Shown: positions 38,801-51,782, counted from the stretch's first letter. The stretch is DNA of 64,000 bases from Mytilus galloprovincialis (GCF_965363235.1 NC_134846.1:30204218-30268217), one strand, 5' to 3'. Numbers and translations are program-made. The notes: a model not told the origin generated them from the sequence alone.

Positions 38801-40334
38801 TCCAATTAAAACAGAAATACAGAATATGTGAAGGTTGTAAAATAAAGTATAGATTATTCCTGCATGTTGTTTTCGGAATTGAGATACAGTCCATGCTGTG
38901 GACTTTCAACTTACTGATGACTTTAAAAACAAATGTAGTCCTAAGTAGGCTAAAACATATCCCAAAGCAAGGGGTACTACTATGGTGTATTATTTGAGCT
39001 TTGAAGTGTTAGACTTCGTTATTGCATTATACTTTAAACATTATAATATTCGTGTCTTTTGTATAAAGTAAAGCCCACAATACCGTTACACTCTTTGTTA
39101 AATACCATTTCAAAATTATGTCCACGCGTATTGCAATGTACTAGTTCTGAATTTTGATAAAAAATGGAACGCAAAATATAGAATTTCAGATTTGCAACGG
39201 ACACATTATGAACTCGATACATAACTTTAAGGCGTAAAATACATGTTTTATTGACGATTGAGGATTTTCAAAATTGGATTATGTCCCATTTACCAACACA
39301 AATCTGAAATCAGTATAACCCAATGATACAAACTACATTACAAAAAAAAAGAAAATTATGTTGTTTTGTTTTATGTATGGATAATGTTGATTACAACCTA
39401 AACTTTTGTATGTTTGTATGTAATAACTCTTTATATCAAGTTTAGCATGTTTACATATGCCAGGATATAATCTTTTTCTCTCGATACGTTGTATCCAACG
39501 GGTTTGCTATTATTTTTTTTTTAACTATAACTATAACTTAAAAGAATCCCGCATAGAAAGACAAAGTTTGGCAAATACATATTTTGCTATGTTAATGACG
39601 TCACAGTGCCATCACCAATGCAATTTTCAGACTTTCAATTTGAATAAAATAAATGGTTAACACAGTTTGACTGCTCTATTTTACGATCGATATATACATT
39701 TGTAGTCTTATTCTGTTTTAATTAAGTTTGCGTTGCAACTAAATGTTCAGGTGTATACATTATATATTGCACATATTTTCCTCGTTCATTAGATCCAAGT
39801 TGGCTACTTCCGGGCTATAATAATCGTGGAAATAACAACGATAAATTGCATTAGTTCCTCATCTATACTCATTGTTAGACACCATGTCAAAAAAATTTCC
39901 AAATAAATTGACAAATTGCAATGCATTTGTACATATGCACTCAAAAAGTGTAAAGCATTCATTGTTACTTTTTTTTTTTGAAACAAAGCAGGATCTTGTC
40001 TGACTTTTTTTAAATGATATGAACTGCTAATACACATGAAATATAATATATATGACTGTATGCAGAAAAGCTCCACATTAATCTTTTTAAAAAAATGTCA
40101 TCTCTATTGCCCTCTATTAAAAAATATAGCGTGAAATAACATACTTTCTTTATATATTTATTGTCAATGTTGGTTGTCAGAACGTTTCTACAAAATAGGT
40201 GACAATCCTTGTACAACTAGGGTTGATTGATAAAGATAATTTATGCTAACCAGTAACTCATCATTCTTATCAGTTTCCAGTATTCTTAGACGATTTATCC
40301 ATTTCCTGACATGTTAATTATTTTTCGCAAAAAC

Positions 40335-40743
40335 GGTTCACAATCGAAAAGATCTGGATGCAATCTGGACTAAATCGGCAGAAAAACAGCAATGAAAAAT
40401 TTCTCCAGATCATTCCCGTTCCACAGGACACCATCCAGAATACACAGAACATTGTTAGGATTTTGATCCGATACAGTAGAATCTGTCACGACATAGGCAC
40501 AATTGTAGTCCGACTAGACAAAATCGGCTGAGTTTCCCCGAATGTTACGGGACGCACCTGTCGGGGTGCTTCGGCGATCTATTCGGACCCTTCCCGACCC
40601 GTAGGAATCTGTTACAAACTAAAACGACTGCGGTCAGACAATGATAGGACAGATAATTGAGGATAATAATCCCACTTTTTCACTTTTCGTGTCGTATCGC
40701 TGTCTGATCTCTAACGGGAGCAATAATCGGCAATGTGTGAACC
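40335..40743. mobile_element. MITE-like insertion, GGTTCACA ends
   Basis: It is bounded by GGTTCACA (40335-40342) and TGTGAACC (40736-40743). The body is richer in G+C than its surroundings and has no counterpart in the right copy of the duplication. No coding capacity. Family unknown. Confidence 0.5.
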
Positions 40744-40979
40744 CCGCATTAAGCGTCAATGCTCAGTTATGTAATTAAGTTGTAGTTGGCCGACCATATT
40801 TATGCTAAAAGCATACACATACTGTATGTAGAATAAATAAATTATGAGACACCAAATTTTGAAAAATTCTTTACATATTTCATCTGTTCATATTTCTGTT
40901 TTTTTTTTTTTTATTTTGAATAACCAATTTTGTAAAAAAATAAGTAAATGGGAATATGTCAAAGAGATAACAACCCGAC

Positions 40980-41195
40980 TATTCTTTTTTATATAGATTA
41001 GACCGTTGGTTTTCCCGTTTGAACGGTTTTACATTACTAATTGTTGAGGCCCTTTATAACTTGATGTTCGGTGTGAGCCAAGGCTCCGTGTTGAAGGCCG
41101 TAGCTTGACCTATAATAGTTTACTTTTATAAATTGTTATTTTGATGAAGAGTTGTCTTAGTGACACTCATACCACATCCTCCTATATCTATATAA
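40980..41195 (-). repeat. SINE-like dispersed repeat, subtype a, inserted in left duplicate
   Basis: On minus it reads ATGTGGTATGAGTGTCACTA ... ACACGGAGCCTTGGCTCACA ... AACCAACGGTCTAATCTATA. It is absent from the right duplicate. Confidence 0.7.
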
Positions 41196-41487
41196 GAGAC
41201 TAACAAAGGGTAGAGGCTTCTGACGACTTGTGAGAGCTTCAAAAATGTAGAGAGGGATTAATATAATTCCCAATCCGTTATAAATAAATATGTAAACTTA
41301 ACTTCAAAAATGCTGAGGGTTTAAACATGTTTTGTGAGATCTCACCCCTTATAGATGATAGTATTGTACCATTTAGAAGTTAACATACTTGAAAGCAATA
41401 AGTGGTATATCTATTGTTTGAAGATGTTTACGTACTCCAAGGATGTATCAAATTATAAAATTTCACTTGAAATCTATAAATACATAC

Positions 41488-41581
41488 CGTGGGCTTGAAT
41501 TTCCTCTATCACACTTAGCTGTGAGGATTTTCTTGTTACGTCAATAAATCTAATTTTAAGCAATATGACTGGACCTTGATA
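41488..41581 (-). CDS. Candidate exon: end of an F5/8-type (discoidin-like) domain
   Basis: On minus, an acceptor (GAAATCAAG) precedes a 94-bp open stretch and a GTATGT donor at phase 1. The translation contains GPVILLKIRFIDVTRK and QLSVIEEIQAHG. That resembles the last beta strands of F5/8 C or fucolectin-like domains, which typically end 'LSL.E(I/V)(Q/E)V.G' at a phase-1 intron. The right duplicate (about 45850-45945) keeps GSVILLKIRYIYVTRKSSQL in the same frame but has lost the end. It could belong to a minus-strand receptor related to the one at 28-37 kb. The phase does not fit directly onto the 37155 exon. Weakly supported. Confidence 0.3.
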
Positions 41582-41734
41582 CTTGATTTCAAACAGAAAA
41601 AGGAAAATAAGATAAACGGAAACTCATGTGCTTTATACAATTGAGGACATATTCTACGAAAAATATAATTCGAAGTATTTTTTTTGAAATAATACTTATT
41701 AAAATCGGAAGTGACACAGTGATATCCTTCTTAG

Positions 41735-41876
41735 CAGGTGCTCCATACTAAGTCAGGAATATGACAGTTGGTATCCATTCGTTTTATGTGTTGGAGCTTT
41801 GGGTTTTACCATTTGATTAGGAACTTTCCGTTTTGAATTTTCCTTGGAGTTCAGTATTTTTGTGATTTTAATTTTT
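41735..41876 (+). repeat. Dispersed repeat (TATGACAGTTGGTATCCATT type), left duplicate
   Basis: It contains TAAGTCAGGAATATGACAGT and ATGTGTTGGAGCTTTGGGTT. The 46.10-kb copy is its duplicate and 51.52 kb is a third copy. Confidence 0.6.
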
Positions 41877-42774
41877 TTTTTTAAACATTGGATTCTCCTT
41901 TTTGTTTAGACTTATGCAGCTTGTATGTTTGAATATATCATATAAAGCAACAAAAAAAAATAACTTCTTGAAATTGCATACCTTCAGTTACATGTATATA
42001 TATAGGTAAAAACGGTATATATTTTACACTGAACTGTATCCATTTAAAATGCGTTTCTGTGCTTGTGAACTTGAGAAACTTAAAGTTATTCAAATATGAC
42101 AAGAAAACCCTTCAAACAAGCATTTGTTTATGCATAGTTTCTGTAATGATAATTATAACATCGACCCTTTAATTAAAAAAGAGAGAAAGTATGTACTTTT
42201 TAGTAATGATGACGTTTCCTCCTACATGATTTGCTCAAATTTCGGTACTAAGCCTCCCAACTACTATTGGAAATATTCAAACTTATTTTTGAATGATATT
42301 TAGATCATGAAATCATTATTGAATTATATATTTTATAGTTGATTACAACTTAAAACATTCTTATTCTTTGAATAAAAACAAAGCACCATGGGTGAATACA
42401 TACATGTACAGTTATTCCTCATATATCAGTCTGATAAATAGACGAAATGTTAATTTAAACAACATGTTCAGTAATGATGTATTGCTACGAAAAGAAGTAG
42501 AACGTACTTTTTTCAAAGTATTATAAATGACTCAGTTAATATTTTATATATCTGATAATTTACGTGTGATAGGCTTCTATTATATTTCAAGTTAACAAAA
42601 TTGGTAGAAAACGAACATCTTTCCTTTTTACGAATATTCAAGACAAGCAGTCGTGTAACAATATTTTCTTAAATTCCCAAAATAAGTTCTTCGAGTGTTT
42701 TTTTCAATAAGCCCATGGAAATCATAATGAGGTTGTATGGTTATATGGGATTTTTTTTTATTTTTAATAATTTT

Positions 42775-43570
42775 TAGCTCACTTGGCCGAAAGGCCAAGT
42801 GAGCTTTTCTCATCACTTGGCGTCCGGCGTCCGTCGTCGTCCGTCGTCGTCCGTCGTCGTCGTCCTGCGTTAACTTTTACAAAAATCTTCTCCTCTGAAA
42901 CTACTGGGCCAAATTTAACCAAACTTGGCCATAATCATCATTGGGGTATCTAGTTCAAAAAATGTGTCCGGTGACCCGCCCAATCAACCAAGATAGCCGC
43001 CATGGCTAAAAATAGAACATAGGGGTAAAATGCAGTTTTTGGCTTATAACTCAAAAACCAAAGCATTAAGAGCAAATCTGACAGGAAGTAAAATTGTTGA
43101 TCAGGTCACGATTTTTCTGCCCTGGAATTTTCAGATGAATCGGATAATCGGTTGTTAGGTTGCTGCCCCTGAATTGGTAATTTTGAGGAAATTTTGCTGT
43201 TTTTTTGTTATTATCTTGAATATTATTATAGATAGAGATAAACTGTAAACAGCAATAATGTACAGCAAAGTAAGAACTAAAAATAAGTCAGTATGACCAA
43301 AATAGTCAATTGACCCCCTAAGGAGTTATTGCCTTTCATAGTCAAATTTTAACAATTTTCTTAAAATTTGAAGATTTTCAATAACATTTTCCACAGAAAG
43401 TACTGTTATAGATAGAGATAATTGTAAGCAGCAAGAATGTTTAGTAAAGTAAGATCTACAAACACATCACCATCACCAAAACACAATTTTGTCATGAATC
43501 CATCTGTGTCCATTGTTTAATGTTCACATAGACCAAGGTGAGCGACACAGGCTCTTTAGAGCCTCTAGTT
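42775..43570 (-). mobile_element. Hairpin-ended dispersed element, copy 2 (single unit), with an empty site nearby
   Basis: It is the reverse complement of the 33.74-kb element: starts AGCTCACTTGGCCGAAAGGC (hairpin) and ends GGCTCTTTAGAGCCTCTAGT. One internal unit of about 500 bp instead of two, and a CGTCCGTCGTCGTC microsatellite. At the matching place in the right duplicate (about 47200) the poly(T) stretch passes directly into TATTGAGATTTCCCCGCAC, so that copy preserves the uninserted site. Confidence 0.8.
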
Positions 43571-43605
43571 ATTGAGATTTCCCCGCACAAATTATATTTT
43601 ATAGA

Positions 43606-44105
43606 CGATTTTTATGGAACGCCGGAACTGTCTTATAGTGTAAATATTTAATGTGTTCTGTCGCTTTGTCTTTACGTCCTGTCGTTTCTTCTTTATGTTA
43701 TGTGCAAATGTTTGTATTTCATGACACGGCATCTCTGTGCTATGTCAAATTAGTTATTTGTTTGGTCAAACAGTAGTATGATATGTCATTGTTAAAGTTT
43801 GTTGTGTACAATAGGCATTACATCATGCTTTAACTACTATATATTCTGTGAATACGTCGAAACTTTATGATCAACCACCTTTACATTCTCTAATATTTTA
43901 TCTATGTTGTGTCTATTCTTCTTTTACGTAAGTCAGTTAAAAATTGCGTCCTGTCTCAAGTGTTATTGTTATGTTAAATGTTCTAAACGTTTTGTGTACA
44001 TTTATATTAACACATGTTTTGTTTTTACTTTACATCAATTTAAAGAGCAAGTAGCATTTAATAAAGGAGAATAACACTTCCAAAATTTAAGTCCGTTTAA
44101 CATGT
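43606..44105. other. Spacer between the duplicates, no gene
   Basis: No exon or repeat is recognised in this stretch. Confidence 0.4.
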
Positions 44106-44109
44106 TTAA

Positions 44110-44512
44110 GGATGTACTTAGGTGATTTCAGGTAAAATTTGATTAATCAAGAATACAAAATTGATACTTAAAGATGGAAGAATATTAGTTAAGGATCAAA
44201 ATAAGCAAACAATATTGATAGGTCTTGGATCTCCTTTTTGAGATATTTGGTTTATAAAATATGGCGTGAAAAGGCTGACTCTGACTTTTTCCTTGTATTT
44301 GCATTGATATTATTTTGGTCTCAAATCAAAAGAAAGAAAATTAAGAATCTGCCTAAATTTTGTCAAATGACTTGTTATGAGTTATTAAGTCTTATGTTAA
44401 CAGATAAATTATTAGTGTTATGGGGCAAAATAGTTTACCTTGTATCGTATGGACAAATACAGAGGAATCCGAACATTTGACACTTATACCAAAACATCAC
44501 CTAAGTAGATGC
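44110..44512. mobile_element. MITE flanked by TTAA
   Basis: TTAA (44106-44109) then GGATGTACTTAGGTGAT; at the right ATCACCTAAGTAGATGC then TTAA (44513-44516). The inverted ends match at 14 or more of 17 positions. The 80-residue open frame inside has no domain and is part of the element. Confidence 0.75.
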
Positions 44513-44759
44513 TTAATGCTGTTATTATTATTTTCAGGTAAAAATCTAGTATGCCTTAAAAATGTTTTCACATTATAGAAAACATGAATTAACTATTAAC
44601 TCGATGCATAAATGGATTGGTTTTAGAATAAATAGATAATGAATAATGCCTGAACATAATCACCTCAAAATGTATCTAAATGCATATATAATGCTTACCA
44701 TGCTAGAAGAAACAATTTAGGTCAAATATTTCTAAAGAACTATACAAAAAGTTATTGAA

Positions 44760-47230
44760 TCAGTATGTGTCATTCATTTAAGTGATATGAACTTCTAACA
44801 AACAAAAAACAAAAGAAATATGACAAATAAGTGAAAGTATTCAAAAATGTCATCTCTATTGACGTAGTACCTAAACAATAAATAGCTTGACATTAAAACT
44901 TTCTTCATATTTTTATTGTCAATGTTTGTTGTCAGAAAGATTCTACAATTAGGTATATATCCATACACAACTCGAGTTGATGGATACAGAGAACTAGTAT
45001 TGACCAGTATTTTTATCATTGTTATCGGTTTATCATCAATAATGAAAATACCCTTTAGCATTGTTAAAAGCGAAAATGCAAAATATATCAAAGTCTAATG
45101 AGACTTTTTTGTAGGTAATCAAATACAGAATAACACTAGTAAACAAATAAGAGTAGTTTTCAAAAGATGAACAATAAGACAAAGTTGCAGTTCATATTTA
45201 ACTTGATGTATTGCATGGTACTGCAATTTTTTCATTAAATATTGATATTTCATACCAACATCCAATAATGAAAATAACACACGTAAAGTAAAGAAGTTCA
45301 GTTTTAAATTGATCAAATGGATCATTTAAATAAATTTGTATACTCTTTTTATCAATTTATCTATACAATGAATGAAAAACTGTATAAATTTGTTTTTATC
45401 TTCAATCACACATTGTCTCGCTACCGTAATATAAAGTGGATGGAACTATTCCAACATATCTTCAAATTTGCACACGCACTGTCGATTTCTTTTCAAAACC
45501 CCAAAACAAAATGAAAACATAACAAAGTCTTTAAGCGGGAAAGCTCATGTATGTCAGTTGTAGTTGACACAGTATATACTCATGGTAAAGGCTTACATAT
45601 ACTGTATGGAGAATAAATTAATCTTAAGACGCCATTTTAAAATAGATGCTTACATATTTTAAATATTTTGTTTTTATATTTTGCTTAATCAATTTTGTAA
45701 AAGATAAGCAGGTCCAGCCCATAGATCATATTACTGTACCAGTTAGCTGTTAACAAACTTAACAATAAGTGGTATATCGTTTGAAGTAGTATTCAAAATA
45801 TGTAACAAACCATAAAATTCCACTTGAAATCTATAAATACATACAATGGGTTTTTATTACCAACCTTTGCATTTAGCTGAGAGGATTTTCTAGTTACATA
45901 AATATATCTTATTTTAAGCAAAATGACTGAACCTTGATACTTGATTTCAAACAGAAAAAGGAACATAAGATAAACGGAAACTCAAATGCTTAATAAAATT
46001 GAGGACAAATTCTACGAATAATCTAATTTGCAGTATTGTTTTTGAAAGAGTACTTTGAAAGATTAAAATCGGAAGTGACACATTGGCATCTTCCTTTGCA
46101 GGTGCTCTGTTCCAAGTCAGGAATATGACAGTTGGTATCCATTCGTTTTATGTGTTTGAGCTTTGGATTTTACCATTTAATACGAAACTTTCAATTTTGA
46201 ATTTTCCTCGGAATTCAAGATATTTGTGATTTTACTTTTTAAATCCTTATCAATCTTATTTAATCATTGAATTGTCCTTTTTATTTAGACTGATGCAGAT
46301 TATATGTTTGAATATGTCAAAAAGAGCAACAAAAATTAACTTCTTGAAATTGCATGTCTACAGTTACATGTATATGGTGGGTGCTAGCGGTACATCTTTC
46401 CAGTGAACTGTATCCATTTTAAATGCGCTTCTACGATTGTGAGATTGAGGAACATAAAGTTATTTCAATAAAATAAGAAAACCCATCGAACAAGCATTTG
46501 TTTATGCATACTTTATGTAATGATAGTTATCACATTGACCCTTTAATATAAAGAGAGAAAGTACGTACTTTTCAGTAATAATGACGTGTCCTCCTATTGG
46601 AAATATTCAAACCTATTTTTGAATGATATTCAGATCTTAAAAATAATAATTGAAATATACTTTATAGTTGATTTTCATACTATAGCTTGTCACAACTAAA
46701 AAAACATTCTAATTCTTTTAATACAAGCCAAGCACCACGCGCCGTTCGGGTGAAGACATACCCATAATCGTATGCATATCAGTCTGATCAAGAGAGGAAA
46801 AGTTCAAACAATAGGTTCTTTATGTTGTAGTGCTACGACAAAAAGCCGAAAGTACTTTTTGTAATGACTCTGTTAATATATCTTTAACATGTTTAATATA
46901 TATCTTATAATGAAAGTGATGGCTTTTCACGCCACAAGTTTATAACTTTATTGTTTATCAAAATGTTTCATGATTTTTTTTCAGTAAGATTGATATCAAT
47001 ATGATCCTATTCTATTTCAAGTAAATAATTGGTAGAAAACGAATATGTTTCCTTTTTACAAATATTCAAGACAAGCAGTCGTGTAACAATATTTTCGTCA
47101 ATTCTTGGATTGTTTTCGGTTTTTTTTTTCAATATGCTCATGGAAATCATAATGAAGTTGTATGGTTATATGGGAGTTTATTGGTTTTTTTTTGTGTTTT
47201 TTTTTATATTGAGATTTCCCCGCACAAACT
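44760..47230. repeat. Tandem segmental duplication, right copy
   Basis: Colinear with the left copy at 39985-43605 (anchors given there), but without its three insertions. A minus-strand phrase LTTNIDNK..KKV...NRDDIF is open in both copies (about 44840-44960 here, 40090-40190 in the left copy). This may be a relic of coding sequence or simple conservation by recency. Confidence 0.8.
46100..46236 (+). repeat. Dispersed repeat (TATGACAGTTGGTATCCATT type), right duplicate
   Basis: Contains CCAAGTCAGGAATATGACAG and ATGTGTTTGAGCTTTGGATT. It was already present before the duplication. Confidence 0.6.
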
Positions 47231-47754
47231 GCCTCTTGTTTATCTTTTTATAGTGAAAATACACAAACCTGTTGCACTTGAGTCAATGTCAACACAGTAT
47301 TAATTGAATTATCATATCTTGCTATTTTGTTGTATGTATTGCCTGTAGTATATATGTTTATTTTTATTACACATGTTACATATCTATTGTTTGTGTATCG
47401 CATATGCTATTGTTTATAATGATTATGTGTGTACCCTCCTGGGTCCCTAATTTGTTGAATAAAAATATTCTATTTTATTCTATATATAATCTGGAATCAC
47501 TTTGGACTTTCATTGTTCAACAACAGGATTGTGTCACGTTATCTGTATATATCCTATATAAAATGAATTGTCGTATTTAAATAGAAAACTACTTACTAGA
47601 TTTCTATTTGTTTTCCTTTGTGATGAGTGAATCTTCCTGTTTAAAGAGAAAATACTTAGTTAATGTGTTCTAAGTGTCATTTGAATTAATATGTTTTTTT
47701 AATATCAAAAATATATTATTAGCAAATCAAAGTTTGAAGGGAAACGTATATGTG
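47231..47754. other. Upstream region of receptor gene A
   Basis: AT-rich, with no TATA or initiator that stands out. The 20-odd bases before the ATG share AAGGGAA and TATA/ACGTRTAT phrases with the sequence before the gene B ATG, so homology extends into the 5' untranslated region. Confidence 0.4.
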
Positions 47755-50700
47755 ATGGCAACATTCCATTCTAATCATGATAGAAATAATCTGTGTTCAC
47801 CAAAAACTGTTGTGGATGAAAACCACACGTATGAGCCTTTAAAACCAATACACTTGCCAATATCGAATGGCAGGTATGATACCTTGCTAAACGTTCAAAA
47901 TTCTGGAAAAAATCATCAAAACAAGCTCAGTGGAAACAGAGAACAAAGGGATTGTAATTTGGAGCACAATCAAACGTATGAAAGATTTACTAATCAACGT
48001 GGTAATAACCAAAATATTTACGATTCGACACATACAGACGCAGCATATGTATCTAAACATTTTGTGAATTCCGCGCCGAAATCCAGATTATGCTATAATC
48101 AAAATACTTATTGTTACGCTACCACGGCAGAGATTAAACAAGATGATCATTATAGCGAATTACAAAAACAGAATTCTCGCAGCTCTAACATATATGAGAT
48201 TGCAGATGGAAAACAACTAAACTTAACCCAAAACACAGGACCAAATAAACTGTTACCTATCAGTGATAAAAAGAAAACAAATATCGTAGGTCAGCGAGGA
48301 AAGAGATGTGTGTGTTTCGTAATTGGTTTCCTTTTGGGAGGTGCCATAGCTAGTGTGGCTGTGTTTATGTTGCTGAATACTAATTCGAACATGTCTAAAG
48401 ATGTTGAAAAGTACAACATTCAGGCACAAGGTATTTATTCTATTTGTTAATTACCGCTCAATATTTCACTTGAGTAAAAATAATTTCTCTCAAAAATATG
48501 TAAATTATATTTAAGGTAGATGGGTGTCTAATTAAAATTCATTAATTTTTTTAATAATTTGTCAGAATATAATTTATATTATGCTATTTTGAAAAAATAT
48601 CATAACATGTGTGGATCACCACAGGCTTTTCTTCACGCTACAGGTTGTTCAACATTGTCAGATGTTGTATAAAAATAAACATGAAAACCGAATTTTGTGT
48701 GATAAAAAGAGTTACATGAATATGTGGCAAAGTTAAAACACATCATTTTCTATGTTAACATGAAAAGTCTTACACATCTGTTCAGGAAAATTTTGCCAAG
48801 GTAGAAAGTCTTAAGTAGTTCGACAAATACGAAGTTTTGTCATCAGCTTATTTATATGCTCATATGTTTATAGGATATCAAAAGTCAAAAACAGTCAAAT
48901 ATCATATAACTACAAATCAATGGCACTTAGCGCCAAATGTACACGATTCAAATGATGGAACTCATTGATGATGACTGGAAAAGCCAACATCTACGATATT
49001 GATCTTTAATATTCAATAGGTCTATATATATATACTAGTATCCTGTTAATTTTTTATGTGTCATAGATTAGAAAGAAAACAACTATTTTAAATCAAAATA
49101 TATTTACTACAATTTCTTGATTAAAATGTTCATTGTAATATTAATCAATTATAAATATGTAAATATGAGCCTTTATATCATGAGATACGTGTATAATTGT
49201 AGTGTATAAGAACATATCGGTATGTGAGTGGGACACGTGGTCTTCCTGGTCAGAATGCAGTTTTTCATGTGGAAATGGTACACAATATAGAGAAAGACAA
49301 CAAACTGGAACATGTAATGATAAAGCTAATAACGATACAAGAACATGCACTAATAACCCTTGCAAAGGTACATGTTGATAACATTTTTTTAATTATTCAT
49401 AATTTAAATTTAAAAGATATACATATAGCTATGAAAAACATGAGTAAGAAGGGCAAGACTATTGGTATACAGAATCGTTTGGTGATTTATTACTTTATCA
49501 TGTTTATACACTATCATGAAAAGCCGAACAGAAATATAGCCTCGAACAGCAATTTGTTCGATCAGTCGTCACAACAAACTTTTACTCGTTAAACAAACAT
49601 AATACAAATAGTACCGGTAGTAATATGACTTCTCTACATCCGTTTTATATCTCCTTTAATGTTACTGATATATATGTTTTTAAGTATGCTAAATAGTTTT
49701 TTGACATAATATCACGAAACAGTTGAATGACTTTTTGGTATATTTCGGCTGTCATTTCAAATAATATTTTATATATTTTCAAGCAAATACACAATGCTTT
49801 CGTTTCGTATCCGTAGCTGGCACCAACAGCTCGCTATAGCTTGCTCATTTTGAGGTAAAGAGGTTTGATCCTTGGAAAGTAAAGACAAAATCCGTAAATT
49901 TGTCTACTCTAATATTTTTCTCTCGTATACTTTTCATGTCACCTACTTTTCTAAAAATGATCCGGAATAAACTCAGGTACTAGTTGTAAAGGAAGACATG
50001 TCTGACTGCTGACTTTGTCGTTGATAGCCAACATGACAATAAACAATCGCTGCTGAATTTATATTATTTCGAGGATAATTACTCAAGATTTTGTAGTAAA
50101 ACCTAAAGCATAGCATAGTGGTTGTTTTTTTCAGCGTCGATGCATTGTTATCTTTTATTGTTTGAATCTGTGGCATTAAAGTTAATAAGAATCAACAGTG
50201 GTATTTATTTTTTTTCAAATTACCTTTCTCTCTTTCAGTAAAATCATAAATATTTTTCTGATGCGAAACAACATCTGAAGAAGTGATAATGGAAAAAAAC
50301 ATTTCATATATTATTATAGAATTAAGGCCTTTTACAAAATGTTTTAATAATGAGATATGAATGTTTAAGAGATAACAACACTAATTTGAAAATGTATATT
50401 TTCTATCCTAGGTAGAAGAGTATTACTGGATATGACTTTCGACCCATCTACTCTAAATGCGAAACGGTATTTATCAAGAGACAATACAATTCTGAGCAAC
50501 CAGTGGTCAAGTCAAACGCCCAAAGGGTCTCCTGGTAGAGGCGCACTACAAACATATAGTGGAGTCATTGCAGACCAGTGTTTCGGAAATGGAAAGAAAA
50601 TATATTACCGTGTTTTCTATAGCTATACTTTGAAAACTGTTTTGTCGGCCACTAATCTTATTTTAGAAGTAGGTCTTTCACAGAGGGACGAGGTTGATCG

Positions 50701-51061
50701 ATCTGATTTTGTTGGAAATGTACAGCAAAAGGGTTGGTCATTTGCACTTGCCAGATGTGGTTCTTCAAACAACATTTGTTTGAGAGCAAAACATCTTAGA
50801 ACACTACATACTAATGATTTCTTCAGTGGGAACAGTGTAGGTTTGCAGAAAAATGGTACCTTTGAGTTACTTATAGACAGGCAGAAAAATAAGTTTACTT
50901 TGAAAATTTCAAATACTCAAAAAACTGTTATTTCGTTTGAAAATGTTGCCTCAAACAAAGTACTTTGTCCAGTATTCGGAGTTCATAACATACCAAAAGT
51001 TAATGTTCTTCTCCAGATATTGGAGAGTAGAGATGTTACACAAGAACAGTTCGAATTTTAA
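47755..51061 (+). CDS. Receptor gene A: tyrosine-motif tail, TM, TSP1, SPRY/B30.2-like (type II membrane protein)
   Basis: Three exons, 47755-48430, 49203-49367 and 50412-51061, all joined in phase 1, give about 496 residues. Residues 1-184 are hydrophilic with no signal peptide and carry Y26EPL, Y41DTL, Y75ERF, Y89DST, Y133SEL and Y147EIA. A basic RGKR precedes the single membrane segment (about 185-207, [20 protein letters not shown]). Then one TSP1 repeat (233-280: [20 protein letters not shown], six Cys). The C-terminus (about 290-496) is SPRY/B30.2-like: [16 protein letters not shown] (PRY-like), [36 protein letters not shown]1 is a disulfide-rich extracellular module, so I infer N-in/C-out topology. 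The ATG at 47755 matches the start of the paralog. AATAAA at 51099 could be the poly(A) signal. Ligand and partners unknown. Confidence 0.85.
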
Positions 51062-51519
51062 ATAAAAAAAGATAATATTTTTTTCATATAGAGAAAGAAA
51101 TAAACATGAACAATAGATAAATAGATCAATAGTTATATAGATATGTAATTTTATGTATATACATAGATACATAAATTGATTGATTCATAGAAAGATGAAC
51201 ATAGTTTAAACATAAAGGCCATATATAGACATGTGTATTTTTGAATTCTTGTCATTCATGTTTGTCCATGGGCTTTGTGTATATGCCATTTTGTTTTGCT
51301 TTGTTGACATATTTGGTTTTTTTGATAGTGATAATGATTACTATAACACAAAGTTTGATTGTCGTATTCTTATTTCTGAGATTTTTACCTATTATGTACG
51401 TATACATTTGTTTTGTTGATAATATTGCTAATATAATGGAATCGTATACCACTATCATGCAAGCAAGGGGTTTCACTAGCAATCAAACTTGATTTAATTT
51501 ACTATTTTCTACATATGGA

Positions 51520-51662
51520 AATGCCTGTATTAAGTAAGGAATATGACAGTTGTTTTCTTTTCGTTTGATGTGTTGGAGCTTTGAATTTAGCCAGTTGATA
51601 AGGGACTTTAAGTTTTACATTTTTCCTTGAGTTTGGTATTGTTTGTAATTTTACGTTTTGTT
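51520..51662 (+). repeat. Dispersed repeat (TATGACAGTTG...TGTGTTGGAGCTTTGAATTT type)
   Basis: Third + strand copy of the family also seen at 41.74 and 46.10 kb. Confidence 0.6.
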
Positions 51663-51782
51663 CGCGAAGATAGGAAGTTCCTTATTGATTACTCATTCCG
51701 AAAATTTACATATACTTTAATTGATGTTCTTTATTTGTTCAAGTAAAAGGAGAAATATCAAACTAATCAAGGTTTCATCAAG

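Larger units (their letters stand above)
39985..43605. repeat. Tandem segmental duplication, left copy
   Basis: This segment is colinear with 44760-47230. Anchors are TATTGTCAATGTT.GTTGTCAGA (40163 / 44921), ACTGTATG.AGAATAAAT (40820 / 45600), CACTTGAAATCTATAAATAC (41465 / 45822), GGAAAATAAGATAAACGGAAAC (41602 / 45961), GTCAGGAATATGACAGTTGG (41753 / 46117), and TCATGGAAATCATAATGA before GAGATTTCCCCGCAC. The left copy contains insertions that the right copy lacks (40334-40743, about 40980-41195 and 42775-43570). Divergence is clearly visible, so the duplication is not recent. Confidence 0.8.

Noticed and set aside
38593-38997. A 134-residue open frame
   Set aside because: It lies across a dispersed repeat that also occurs in reverse at 58.7-59.0 kb; no protein domain.
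44238-44480. An 80-residue open frame
   Set aside because: It lies wholly inside a TTAA-flanked MITE and shows no domain.
51231-51492. Overlapping hydrophobic open frames downstream of gene A
   Set aside because: T-rich sequence gives artificial Phe/Leu/Ile-rich peptides; no start context, motif or splice sites.
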